Of a stretch of 64,000 nucleotides of DNA, positions 39,301-45,407 are shown piece after piece; the first letter of the stretch is position 1, and each line of letters begins with the position of its first letter. The stretch spans positions 4,574,501 through 4,638,500 of the forward strand of contig JAZAYU010000053.1 in NCBI GenBank assembly GCA_038501625.1, read 5' to 3'. The translations under genes were made by a program, and so were the position numbers. Below the pieces are notes generated by a model. It saw only the letters and a program-made list of their open reading frames with translations, was not told where the DNA came from and did no database searches. The DNA is from Corbicula japonica. Its lineage: Eukaryota > Mollusca > Bivalvia > Venerida > Cyrenidae.

Positions 39301-41688
39301 TACAGAACAACCTTGTATGTTAAAATCTTTCAAACAAGATAAAATATTGTGGTATAAAAAAAATAATCATATGTTTTCAGTATTTGCTACACCCAAATGA
39401 TAATTGCCAGTCTGCAAGGTCTACATTGTAGCATGATAAATGTCTCATAGTGACCTTGAACTGCGAACTTTAATTGACATCTGTAAGGTTCATTTTTTAC
39501 CAATGGCTTAAAAAATTTTCAGCAATATTTAGTATGAGCACTGTTAGTTCAAACAGCAATGCTTTATCATGGGGGAATAGCGTAGATCCAGGTAAGTCGG
39601 AACATCTGTGCTGTCTGATCAGGATCTGCACTGTTCACTTATTGATACATCTGGTTATTTCTGACCAAAAAGGGAACAGTGCAGATCCTGATCTGTGAGC
39701 ATGGATGCGACATTTGATCTGGATCTACACTGTTTGCTCATGTGATAAAAGGCGTATACATGGAGTAAAGGGCTAAAGTAAGGTCAGGACCAAGAATGCC
39801 AGTTAGACCAAGTCATCCAATGGAAATGTTTGCTTAACCCTTTTCTTAATGGCATATGATGATATGGCTGTTATTCCATGATAAACAGTGTAAATCCTGT
39901 CAGGTGGCACAACTGATCCAGAGTGGCACATCTGTCGCATCTGATAAGGATCATTTTAAAGATCATAGCGGTAGTTTCCCTTTTTCACAAGGTTATGAAT
40001 TTTATGTGTTCAATGTTTGCAAGAAACAATCTAAATGGGCAAACTCAGTTGTGGAACAGAGTTGGTTCACAAGTATTAACCCTTTCCTAGATATATACGC
40101 ATTTTTACGCATGTGCAACCAGTGTAGATCCAGATCAGCCGGCACATCCGTGCCGTCTGATCAGCATCTGCACTGGTCGCATTTTGGTCAGAAATAACCT
40201 AATGAATCAAGAAGCGAACAGTTTAGATCCTGATCAGACGGCACGGATGTGCCGGCTGATCTGGATCTAAACTGTTCGCCCTAGCAATAAAGGTGTGTCT
40301 GTACAGGAAAGGGCTAATCAGTTGCGGAACAGAGTTGGTTCACAAGTATTAGAAAGAAAGTCTCTCCCTTACCAATGAATTACACAATTTACATTTCCTT
40401 GAAACAAAACAACCCTAAAAAGGAGGTAAATTATGCAAATGATGCTCATGTGAAATTGACTGTGAAACTGGAAACTACCGCAACTGTCTAAATGTATACT
40501 GTAAAACACATTAATTTCGCGAGGTCAAATTTCGCGATTTTTGTCAAAAATCGGCTATTTTCTTTATTCGCGTATATATGAATTCCCGACGTTGTCAGAC
40601 TCAAAACCGGAAGTTGTAAACCGAAAATGGTGAACAAAAAAGTCGCTTTAATGCAAAATTCAAAGTACGGACCCATACTGCTTAAAAGTTTAAATAAGTA
40701 GATAAATGCTTTATTTACAGATTAATGTGAAGTATAACTGAATAATTTTGAAAGCTGATAATTGTTCAATTTACTATCAATAACCACATTATAGTTATAC
40801 AAGCTGATTTTTGTTTAGTTGTGAAATACAAACGAACAGCGCTGACTATTGGCTTTATTGTTTGATGTTTGAAATCGTGAATAATAATAAAACTGTACTA
40901 TAGCATTTTATTAAAACAACAAAATTCGAGTAAATACTCGTTCATATTGTTTGCTAAATATATTTAAATAATAAAATCATAAAAGTGAAAGGAGGACAAT
41001 AATTTATCATATATATTACGTTTGAAGTGAGTAAAAGTTCGATTTTATGTTGTTTATTTTTGAATAAACTTTTTTTCGGATTTATGGAAACTCATCATAT
41101 AATCGCGGTATTTATGAATTCGGCAGGTCAGCGATTTGCAAATATTAGCGAAAATAAAACTAACGCGAATAAAACCAGTTCTACAGTAAATTCTAATTAA
41201 AGTGTATACAGGGGTTGTCACTATATCTCGTAGACAATTTGAATGAAGAGAAAACTACTGAACACAGGGTTGGATGCAAGATTTCCAGATAGGGGTTTGT
41301 TTGGGGCAGTCTCAGCCTAATTTTAAGGTAGTTACAAGATAATTGCCAACTTCATGATGAAAATCACCATGAAAATTAAAAATTGCTGCCCAAAAAGGGG
41401 GTTTGAGGAACCCCTATAATGAACCCCTTCTAGATCCGCCCCTGTGAACAAATTGTTTTCTTTTCAATATTCAGATTGTCCTGATTTATTGCAACAACCC
41501 TTGTAATAATGTTCATTATACTAAAGTCTTGCAAATGATAATCTGAAATTTTGTTCAATTAGTCGTTTTTGATGTTTTTGTTGTTTTTTTTTTATTAAAT
41601 ACCTCGTAAGAGTCAATACCTTGTTCACAAAATGTGTGGCAAGAAAGAGCAAAGAATATGCAACAGCTTGCTGTAGGATACTTCTCAT
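15188..41688 (-). CDS. TMEM241: TMEM241-like membrane transporter (SLC35-related), 11 exons recognised
   Basis: Eleven minus-strand exons join in consistent phase from ATG (41688) to TAA (15188). Joined landmarks are VNKYVLSVLKFQFPTIFQG, WQTLTGFLMLSLL, AKWLPGMMFFVCSIYAGSKA, SMPVFLSHHNLVTVI, DFDKDGYFWMCIHVL, YPYLYFSKFYMG, GVFGVFLSLCSIQ and ITSVVSLLFFNMTFTAQ. They follow the order of vertebrate TMEM241 (FFQGWQTL, WLP...IIYAGSRAL, IPVFFTLHN, NPDGYFW), as recalled. The product is strongly hydrophobic, with about 8-10 predicted helices. Family knowledge: TMEM241 belongs to the drug/metabolite and nucleotide-sugar transporter group, probably Golgi. Oddities: the 5' boundary of exon 7 is unresolved and about 20 residues before it are not found. 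The start of exon 5 is tandemly repeated five times. The gene is 26.5 kb, mostly transposons. Confidence 0.85.
15571..15823. repeat. Family B element, host of the hAT insertion
   Basis: TTAACCCTTTCCTCCATAAA start, two palindromes, then broken at GGAGGAAAG. Its last bases (GAGGAAAGGGTT) reappear at 18842 beyond the inserted hAT-like element. Confidence 0.8.
16741..17540 (+). mobile_element. Tandem-core (pearl/HINE-like) element, five ~144-bp units
   Basis: Units start near 16757, 16901, 17047, 17191 and 17331 with GCCCCTGTGACCTTGACC. They are followed by a GACGGACAGACAGACAGG tract and the hairpin TGTCTCCCCCAGAGGTGGGG. Confidence 0.75.
17580..18544 (+). mobile_element. Tandem-core element with CTTCGAATAG hairpin
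   Basis: About five units of roughly 160 bp containing GGGGCATAACTTGAAAAATA and AGTTATGGGTGTTG, preceded by a local duplication near 17631-17718. It ends with GACGGGAACGCCGACACCGA and the hairpin around CTATTCTTCGAATAG. Confidence 0.72.
18994..19233. repeat. Family B element
   Basis: AACCCTTTTTTCCATAGAC start; both palindromes; GGAGGGAAAGGTTAA end. Confidence 0.75.
19394..19528. repeat. Family B element (one palindrome)
   Basis: TTAACCCTTTCCTCCATAGA start and GGAGGAAAGGATTAA end with one internal module; shortened form. Confidence 0.75.
19686..19832. mobile_element. Palindromic MITE, family A (well preserved)
   Basis: GGGCTGAAGGTTATAAAACT to TATAACCTTGGGC; arms nearly identical, centre CGCCATTTCAGCC. 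Confidence 0.85.
19853..20047. repeat. Two partial family B copies
   Basis: A right-end fragment ending GGAGGAAAGGGTTAA at about 19927 is followed by a second partial copy with GTAGATCCTGATCAGACTGC and a GGTGTAAAGTG end. Confidence 0.55.
20082..20146 (-). CDS. TMEM241: TMEM241 exon 10
   Basis: Acceptor ATGTCTTTCAG and donor GTAAGA. Encodes LITSVVSLLFFNMTFTAQHV plus a split codon, a transmembrane segment aligning with IITAGLSILLFDAI of the vertebrate protein. Confidence 0.82.
20247..20446. repeat. Family B element (diverged)
   Basis: AACCTTTTATCGCATTGACG start, two modules, GGAAGAAAGGGTTAA end. Confidence 0.65.
20568..20733. mobile_element. Possible TACTGTA-ended MITE
   Basis: TACTGTAAATACACTAAATT on the left and GATTGCTACTGTAG on the right, with repeated GTGGTTTTGAATTT inside. 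The inverted ends are short. Confidence 0.35.
20974..21190. repeat. Family B element (diverged)
   Basis: TTCTCCATATATGCCTTAAT start; GATCAGAATCTGCACTGTTC and reciprocal modules; ends near AAGAAGAAAGGAA. Confidence 0.6.
21207..21303 (-). CDS. TMEM241: TMEM241 exon 9
   Basis: The acceptor GTATTGCAG is chosen because an upstream AG puts a stop in frame. The donor is GTAAGT. Encodes S + GVFGVFLSLCSIQLNESG... + VAK, aligning with SGFLGFFLMFSTVKLKNL. Confidence 0.82.
21350..21442. mobile_element. Palindromic MITE, family A (left arm)
   Basis: GCCCAAGGTTATAAAACTGA through the centre; the right arm is lost. Confidence 0.7.
21446..21832. repeat. Family B element interrupted by a family A MITE
   Basis: The left half ends CATCTGATCA at 21541 and the right half resumes AGGATATACATTATTTGC at 21690. 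The two halves together read as a normal family B module. Confidence 0.7.
21543..21685. mobile_element. Palindromic MITE, family A, nested in family B
   Basis: GCCCAAGGTTATAAAGCTGA to TTTTATAACCTTGGAGC with long matching arms. Confidence 0.82.
21833..22276. other. TMEM241 intronic DNA, nothing recognised
   Basis: No repeat or coding signal seen between the family B copy and exon 8. Confidence 0.45.
22277..22346 (-). CDS. TMEM241: TMEM241 exon 8
   Basis: Acceptor ATATTTTTCAG and donor GTAAGT. Encodes (G)DAVKAGQYPYLYFSKFYMGCIM(R); aligns with the FPFLYFYRFHGSCC segment. Phase 1 in, phase 2 out. Confidence 0.84.
22384..22623. repeat. Family B element (near full-length)
   Basis: TTAACCCTTTCCTTGATATA start. 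Hairpin 1 is GCGACCAGTG...CACTGGTCGC, hairpin 2 is GCAAACAGTTTAG...AAACTGTTCGC, and the end is CAGGAAAGGGTTAA. Nearly the same as the copy at 40076. Confidence 0.88.
22631..22830. repeat. Family B element (diverged)
   Basis: AACCCTTTACCATATGGATT start with degraded modules and GATGCAGTAAATTG end. Confidence 0.5.
22881..23114. repeat. Minisatellite, five copies of a ~47-bp unit
   Basis: Unit GAAGTTAAGTATATAGATCA followed by CAAACCGAACAGGGTGATCA and GAAAGGG. Copies are nearly identical, one unit is 46 bp, and there are no variable spacers, so it is not a CRISPR array. Confidence 0.9.
23115..23551. other. TMEM241 intronic DNA, nothing recognised
   Basis: AT-rich, no repeats or coding signal seen. 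Confidence 0.45.
23552..23697. mobile_element. Palindromic MITE, family A (diverged)
   Basis: GCCCAAGATCATAAAAATAA arm; inverted partner ends TTTTTATCATTTTCAGCC. Confidence 0.65.
23932..24075. repeat. Family B element (diverged)
   Basis: GCGAACATTGTAGATCCTGA and ATGCAACAGGGTTAA pieces. Confidence 0.5.
24331..24457. mobile_element. Palindromic MITE, family A
   Basis: CAAGGTCATAAAACTTTGAG arm, centre with CTGCTCTCCATTTCAGCC, end TATAATCTTGGGGC. Confidence 0.7.
24700..24990. repeat. Two partial family B copies
   Basis: GTGTAGATCCTAATCAGCTG then a second start at CTTTACTCCATGTATTGGGC; both eroded. Confidence 0.5.
24991..25130. mobile_element. Palindromic MITE, family A (well preserved)
   Basis: GGCTGAAGGTTATAAAGCTG arm and near-perfect inverted partner; centre GGCGACTGGTCGCCG. 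Confidence 0.85.
25257..25302 (-). CDS. TMEM241: TMEM241 exon 7 (3' part; start unresolved)
   Basis: Ends with donor CAAG|GTAAAT. Encodes YNNIFVILFIGEEFQ(G), which joins exon 8 in phase and corresponds to YLNYIFSVVLLAF. No AG acceptor exists between this block and an in-frame stop about 45 nt upstream. Either the true exon start is non-canonical, or the sequence is altered, or the missing ~20 residues lie in an exon I could not find. Confidence 0.6.
25397..26848. mobile_element. TTAA-bounded inverted-repeat element 2
   Basis: Termini TTAAGGTTTTAGAACTGTAA and its complement at 26845-26848. 1.45 kb, no transposase. A tRNA-like sequence lies at 25705-25780. Confidence 0.75.
25705..25780 (+). 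other. tRNA-like sequence within TTAA element
   Basis: A box TGGCCTAATGGTAA and B box GGGTTCAATCC with about tRNA-length spacing. The acceptor strands TCCTCCT/AGAGAGGA pair imperfectly. A plausible CTT loop would read Lys. Probably a tRNA-derived relic rather than a working gene. Confidence 0.4.
26849..27230. other. TMEM241 intronic DNA
   Basis: A small family B scrap near 27118 (GATCTAGATCAGCCTACACA); otherwise nothing recognised. Confidence 0.4.
27231..27433. repeat. Family B element (diverged)
   Basis: TTTACTTTTTACCTAACATT-type start, GATCCAGATCAGTTGGCACA and GATCAGGATCTACACTG modules. Confidence 0.6.
27516..27632. repeat. Family B element (internally deleted)
   Basis: ATCCCTTTCCTCCATAAATA start and GGAGGAAAGGGTTA end with the middle mostly gone. 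Confidence 0.65.
27753..27879 (-). CDS. TMEM241: TMEM241 exon 6
   Basis: Acceptor TTTTTTTCAG and donor GTTAGA. 127 nt encoding LTSIYSYAMLMMLVLSSILI then GLSDPDFDKDGYFWMCIHVL and ST plus one base. The DxxFxxDGYFW block is the strongest TMEM241 marker in the window. Confidence 0.88.
27935..28161. repeat. Family B element
   Basis: TTTACCCTTTACTCCATATA start, two modules, GGAGTAAAGGGTTAA end. Confidence 0.75.
28300..29045 (+). repeat. Tandem array, five ~140-bp units
   Basis: Units begin at about 28314, 28449, 28596, 28738 and 28873 with AACTGAATTTCTATTTTTAG and contain GTGACCTTGACCTTGATCAC. Probably a tandem-core element with eroded ends. Confidence 0.7.
29309..30872 (-). mobile_element. Pearl/HINE-like element, family D, expanded core array
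   Basis: About eight core units of roughly 165-185 bp, each with CACCATATGGGACTATAGGA and CAGGCTGCTGCATGTTATAG. They end at a GACGGACGGACGGACGG tract and the hairpin TATACCCCCCTCTTCTTCGA. A 235-codon frame on the minus strand is only a by-product of the array. Confidence 0.82.
31025..31252. repeat. Family B element
   Basis: TTAACCCTTAACTCCATATA start, both modules, TAGGAAAGGGTTAA end; lies about 10 bp from the donor of TMEM241 exon 5. Confidence 0.75.
31264..31341 (-). CDS. TMEM241: TMEM241 exon 5 (minimal form)
   Basis: Acceptor TTGCTTTTCAG and donor GTACGT. 26 codons SMPVFLSHHNLVTVILSTGE + LAIYRK, phase 0 both sides, aligning with AIPVFFTLHNVAEVII. The acceptor plus the first 15 codons are tandemly repeated upstream (31299-31613), so in-frame longer versions of this exon are possible. 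Confidence 0.83.
31299..31613 (-). repeat. Five 63-bp tandem repeats containing a 3' splice site
   Basis: Units start at 31299, 31362, 31425, 31488 and 31551. Each holds CTGTTTATTG, a T-rich tract, CAG and TCTATGCCAGTATTCC plus the next coding bases of TMEM241 exon 5. Four units keep CAG|TCTATG; the fifth (most upstream) is changed. The whole array is stop-free in the exon frame. Confidence 0.93.
31611..31702. mobile_element. Palindromic MITE, family A (centre deleted)
   Basis: GGCCCAAGATCATAAAACTG directly abuts the repeated acceptor array; ends TTTTATGATCTTAGGCC. Confidence 0.7.
31839..31915. mobile_element. Family A MITE remnant
   Basis: AAAACTGAGATTTGAGACAG to TTTTTATAATCAACAGCC; strongly eroded. 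Confidence 0.45.
31959..32516. mobile_element. MITE with CCCCAGTTACACAGA ends and ATCGGT-rich interior
   Basis: 15-bp perfect inverted ends. The interior holds about twenty ATCGGT/ACCGAT hexamers, partly as near-repeats of ATCGGTTGTAGACAGGTTGT. No clean target duplication found. Confidence 0.75.
32565..32646 (-). CDS. TMEM241: TMEM241 exon 4
   Basis: Acceptor GTACACTTGCAG and donor GTATGT. Encodes (R)NDIAKWLPGMMFFVCSIYAG + SKALATL, matching WLP...IIYAGSRALSRL. Phase 2 in, phase 0 out. Confidence 0.88.
32867..33468 (+). mobile_element. Tandem-core (pearl/HINE-like) element, three units
   Basis: Units contain GGGGCATAACTCCACC and TATTGAGAAATGGCAAAGTT. They are followed by GACGGACGGACGGACAGACA and a hairpin around TCGCCATTTCTTCGAAAGGG. 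Lies within a family B copy. Confidence 0.78.
34046..35947. other. Interior of TTAA element 3, nothing recognised
   Basis: AT-rich; an 81-codon minus-strand frame at 35127-35372 resembles nothing known. Confidence 0.45.
35948..36196. repeat. Family B element nested in TTAA element 3
   Basis: TTTACTCTCTCTATATATAA start, GCGAACGGTGTAGATCCTGA and GCTGATCTGGATCTACATTG modules, GAGTAAAGGGTTAA end. Confidence 0.72.
37228..37311 (-). CDS. TMEM241: TMEM241 exon 3
   Basis: Acceptor TAAATTTTAG and donor GTATGC. One base finishes Gly from exon 2, then WQTLTGFLMLSLLVSTRHLP + TLMENVN and two bases. Matches GWQTLIGGLLLHVS. Confidence 0.86.
37543..37718. mobile_element. Palindromic MITE, family A (with insertion)
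   Basis: GACCCAAGATCATAAAACTA arm; inverted arm ends GATGATTTTGGGTC; an extra stretch (AACACAAGTAAAAGCAAC) interrupts the right arm. Confidence 0.65.
37798..38511. mobile_element. TTAA-bounded inverted-repeat element 4
   Basis: Ends TTAAGGGCCTACCTCACTCC and, inverted, TTAAGGGCTTGCCACACTCC. Arms run some 170 bp through CTCCCAATCCTATTCATC. No coding capacity. Confidence 0.82.
38511..38748. repeat. Family B element
   Basis: AACCCCTTACTCAACAGATA start directly against the TTAA element; two modules; AAAGTAAAGGGTTAG end. Confidence 0.7.
38749..39184. repeat. Two family B copies in tandem
   Basis: The first is an eroded copy to about 38945. The second starts TTAACCCTTTCCTCCATATA and ends ACAGTAAAGGATTAAA only 60 bp from TMEM241 exon 2. 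Confidence 0.65.
39246..39292 (-). CDS. TMEM241: TMEM241 exon 2
   Basis: A 47-nt exon between TATTTTGTAG and GTAAGA. YVLSVLKFQFPTIFQ plus GG of the next Gly codon. It joins exon 1 as NKYVLS and exon 3 as FQGWQT, which fixes both boundaries. Confidence 0.87.
39560..39775. repeat. Family B element
   Basis: Modules GCGTAGATCCAGGTAAGTCG and GTGCAGATCCTGATCTG; GGAGTAAAGGGCTAA end. Confidence 0.65.
39835..39965. repeat. Family B fragment
   Basis: TTAACCCTTTTCTTAATGGC start and a degraded first module. Confidence 0.45.
40076..40315. repeat. Family B element (best-preserved copy)
   Basis: Starts TTAACCCTTTCCTAGATATA. The inner 44 bp of hairpin 1 (from AGATCCAGATCAGCCGGCAC) and of hairpin 2 (from AGATCCTGATCAGACGGCAC) are reverse complements of each other. 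Ends CAGGAAAGGGCTAA. Confidence 0.9.
40497..41188. mobile_element. MITE with CTGTAAAAC ends and GCGAATAAA motifs
   Basis: Left TACTGTAAAACACATTAATT, TTCGCGAGG; right, inverted, AACGCGAATAAAACC to CTACAGTA. TA at both borders fits a Tc1/mariner-type target. Confidence 0.6.
41620..41688 (-). CDS. TMEM241: TMEM241 exon 1 (coding start)
   Basis: ATG then RSILQQAVAYSLLFLATHFVNK, donor AACAAG|GTATTG. A later GT (at TTACGAG|GTATTT) was rejected because only the first gives phase 0 and the NKYVLS join. A hydrophobic first helix is typical. A CTTTCAG at about 41706 could make this an internal exon carrying 5'UTR. Confidence 0.82.
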
Positions 41689-41813
41689 TGTAAGTTAGCA
41701 TCAGAGCTGAAAGAGGAGAGAATATCACGTTTATCACATAATAAATACTGCCTGAGAATGGCCTCAAAGAACAGCATTATCAGTATATTTTGTTTCTTAA
41801 TATATTCTATTTC

Positions 41814-42011
41814 TTAACCCTTTCCTTCATAATATATAGACATTTTACGCATGTGCGACCAGTTTAGATCCAGATCAGCCGGCACATTGGTGCCATCTGA
41901 TCAGGATCTGCACTGGTCGCATTTTTGGTCAGAAGTAACCTAACAAATCAAAAAGCAAACAGTGCAGATCCTTATCGGCAATTAAGGTGTATCTATGGAG
42001 GAAAGGGTTAA
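41814..42011. repeat. Family B element
   Basis: TTAACCCTTTCCTTCATAAT start, GCGACCAGTTTAGATCCAGA module, GGAGGAAAGGGTTAA end. Lies upstream of the TMEM241 start. Confidence 0.75.
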
Positions 42012-42529
42012 TTGCAGTTACTTTTAGGTTGTTAAATAAAAGTAGATTATGGATCTGCTTTCAAATAACTTCCTGTGCCCATCATTCGCCTCTAGTACGA
42101 TAGAAATAAACAGTTAGATCACATGCAGTCAGAAAATTTATTTTATTAATGACAGGAAAATATATATTCCGAATAATTTAAAAAATCACATACGCCCTCT
42201 AAGCCGTATAACTCTGATGCAGGAGGGAAAATTCATACAACTTAAAGTGACAACACAGATAATTTGTTTCAAGTTAAGCTATAGATGTGTCGATTGGACA
42301 CAGATGCCCACACTCTAAGTTGTCATTGCCAAAAAGCCAATATTGTGGTCACAGTACACTTTAGAGATAATTCAGATAATCCAATCTGAGTTACCTCGCA
42401 CTTATCTACTACTATCAGTACACATGATGGTCAACAAGCTTAAAAAGTTCATTTGGCTCAAACAGTTTAGGAGTTACGTGCAAAACAATATTACATGGTG
42501 ATCGTATTGTACTGAAATACTTAAGGGGT
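42012..42529. other. Intergenic DNA, nothing recognised
   Basis: Between TMEM241 and the LINE; no coding signal. Confidence 0.4.
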
Positions 42530-42935
42530 CATAACTCTGGTTCTAATTGACGTGGTCAGGAACAAAACCCTAGATGCACAACTACACATTATGGTTAAAA
42601 ATGCTGTAAAGTTTTATAACTGTTGCTCATATACTTGTTGAGTTATACGTGTCACTAGATTACATGCTAAATGCAATATATTTAACCATGGCCATAACAT
42701 GTCTAAATAGGTGTGGACCGAAACAAACTAGAAGGCGCACAACTACACATGATGGTCAACATACCTGTACCGTTACATGATTGTGGCTCTCTTAATTTTT
42801 TAGTTACATGTGACACAAGATTACATACTAAATGAATTATAATGAAATTCATAAGGGGCCATAACTCTGGTTTTAATGGGTGTGGCCAGAAACAAAACCC
42901 CAGGTGCACAACTACACATGATGGTCAACATGCCA
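42530..42935 (+). repeat. Three tandem-like copies of a ~175-bp unit
   Basis: Each has GGCCATAACTCTGG or a variant, GTGGTCAGGAACAAAACCC or a variant, and GCACAACTACACATGATGG. Probably an eroded tandem-core element. Confidence 0.6.
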
Positions 42936-43357
42936 GAGCAGGGGCATAAATAGAATATCTAACTTTAGTTGGTATTCAGTTTGAGTGTAATATGTATGTT
43001 TGAACATCATTATACAATTGTATACATTGCCTCTATGGTAAGAATTGTTTATCAGTAACAAACAAAAACAGGAAGCAATTCTGTATTTTACTGAATCTTT
43101 AGACATGTGAATACGTATTTCAAAAACCAAAAATATTTCATTATAGGAATTTTCAAAATTAACTGAATTTCTACCTTGATTTGATCAATTGAAGTTTATT
43201 TATTACAGGAAGAGTGTTATTAATATATCATATGGATTTTTACAAACATAGTTGGTTTTTTTTTTGGCTCGCTTATAGTATAGACCTAATTTACTAACAT
43301 GGATGTAAGTTCACATAAACAACAGCCTGTTCAGTACATAATGTGCATGTAAGTGAA

Positions 43358-43838
43358 GTAGTTCCCCAGCTGGGGGCGAACCAACCACCCCCCAGCAGGA
43401 CACCCATCCAAGCATTGACAGAGCAAACTGTTGCTTAACTAGTTTTGACAGTCGGTACACTTTAACCATGTCGCTGAAAAGCTAGCTCAACAGCGAGGCT
43501 GTTGGAAGTGACCTTATGCTGCCGGCACTACACTCTCCCCTCCTTTATCTTTCAGAGCTTAGGCATCAACTGCACAGACCCGTGGACTGCAGTTTCTAGC
43601 CTACTCCCGCTCCGAAACAACCACATGGGCTCGTCAAGCACACACTTCTGACACCAGTGCAGTAGTTCCCCAGCTGGAGGCGAACTAACCACCCCCCAGT
43701 GGGACACCCATCCAAACATTGACCGAGCAAACTGTTGCTTTACTGGTTTTGACAGTCGGTACACTTTAACCATGTCGCTGAAAAGCTAGCTCAACAGTGA
43801 GGCTGTTGGAAGTGACCTTATGCTGCCGGCACTACATA
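43358..43838. repeat. Direct duplication of a ~175-bp GC-richer unit
   Basis: Copies at about 43358-43532 and 43660-43838 share GTAGTTCCCCAGCTGG, ACCACCCCCCAG and CATGTCGCTGAAAAGCTAGC. They are separated by about 130 bp. Origin unknown. Confidence 0.75.
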
Positions 43839-43859
43839 GGCGTGTAGGAGCTAGATCCT

Positions 43860-44837
43860 CAGACTGCAGCTCTAATAAGCCTGGATCCGGTGGTGACTTC
43901 AAAACAAAGTGCTTGTTGCGCTAATGAAATGAAATAAATCGTAAAATCCTGCTGTAATATCGTTAGTTTTTACCTGAAGATCTTATACTCACTATACTTA
44001 TTACCGCAATATACCTATTACCGCGAGTGCCTTGGTAAGAACTAATTCACATGCATACATGATGATGTCACTTCTTTTTCTGTTAGGATTTGTTTACATT
44101 ATCTCCCAACATCTCTCAAACAAATTGAACAGCAAAATATATCAACTTTCTAAATATCTACTTTTTAACAGAAAAAATTAACTTCATACAGAACTGGATA
44201 ACCACTGTTTATCAAAAAGCATAACTTCAAAAGGTTTTTATATATTTCAGTTACTAATGATTTGTTCCAGCAGAATTTAAGTCAAGTAAGCTACATTTTA
44301 TCACCATATTTCTGTTCCTGTATCCTAATTGGCTGAATCGTGGTAATATGTATACAACGAAAAACCAACTGCTGACACAGTGGTTCATTGCAAAATCGAT
44401 TTTTATTATAAAGGATTCCGAATTTTCTAAAAAATTCATCTGTTTTCTAAAGATAATAGATAGTTTTAGTTACATTCATAACAGCTGATTCTTGTTTATG
44501 TAAATTTATTTTAATATACCCTGGCAAACTTAAGACTTGTGGTAATAGGTATGACCAGGATATATCAGCTAGACTAATCAGTGCTATATACAGTCAGTTG
44601 TAAATATGTGTTGTCATATTAATGTTTATGTACATACAGAGGAATGTTGAAATATTAAATTAAAAACTACATGTAAACTAAGTGTCAACATTTAAGAAGC
44701 AGGAAGTGTCAGTTAGATTGCCTCAGGGTTTTTAGCAAGAGATGAATTAGGAGGTAATCCCAGTTAATCAATCATGATTTGAAATAGTAGCGTTACAGAC
44801 AAGAAAATAATTTCTTTTTGCGTCGTTTTAATTTTCA
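43860..44837. other. Intergenic DNA, nothing recognised
   Basis: AT-rich; no clear coding or repeat structure before the LINE. Confidence 0.4.
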
Positions 44838-45113
44838 AAGACCACAGAGTTGGAGCATATTGTTTCTTCCTCTATAACCAAATACTTTAATAGTCGTAAC
44901 CTATTCTATGAGCTACAGCATGGCTTCAGGGAAAAGCGCTCTTGCGAGACCCAACTCCTTATGCTTGTAAATGACCTAGTTAAATCCATCTACCAGAAAA
45001 AGCAAACAGATCTTATCCTATTAGACTTTAGCAAAGCTTTTGACAAGGTCAGCCATGAAAAACTTCTTCTAAAACTCCATAGATACGGCATTCGAGGTTC
45101 AAATCTTAAATGG

Positions 45114-45407
45114 GCCCCGCCCGGCTAGCTCAGTTGGTAGAGCATCGGACTGTCAATCCAGGGGTCGTGAGTTCGATCCCCAGCCGAGGCGGGAAAAAAT
45201 TTCTCCGTAACAATTGAACTCGGACATTGCGTCTGAGAGTCATTTGTCCCTCACCTCTGATTCAAGTGAGGAAGCAGTCAGTCGCTTGCGGAGGAATTGG
45301 TTAGTACTGGTTGGAGACCCAGGAACACCGGTTAGGTGGACTGACCGCCGGGATATAACCTAGCTGTTGAAACCAGGCGTTAACCCCGAAACAAACAAAC
45401 AAACAAA
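45114..45407 (+). mobile_element. tRNA-headed SINE inside the LINE, 15-bp target duplication
   Basis: Flanked by TCAAATCTTAAATGG at 45099-45113 and 45408-45422. The tRNA head is followed by a 190-bp body containing CCTCACCTCTGATTCAAGTG and GGAGACCCAGGAACACC, ending in (CAAA)n. Removing one target copy and the SINE restores the RT frame. Confidence 0.93.
45119..45193 (+). other. tRNA-Asp-like head of the SINE
   Basis: A box TAGCTCAGTTGGTAGAGC and B box GGGTCGTGAGTTCGATCC. The anticodon loop CTGTCAA would read GTC (Asp). It supplies an internal pol III promoter. Confidence 0.75.

Noticed and set aside
41603..41619. Later donor for TMEM241 exon 1
   Set aside because: Gives phase 2, which does not fit exon 2 (a stop would follow); the AAG|GTATTG donor restores NKYVLS.
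45119..45193. Functional tRNA-Asp gene
   Set aside because: It is the head of a SINE with body, CAAA tail and target duplications; the acceptor stem does not close as in a working tRNA.
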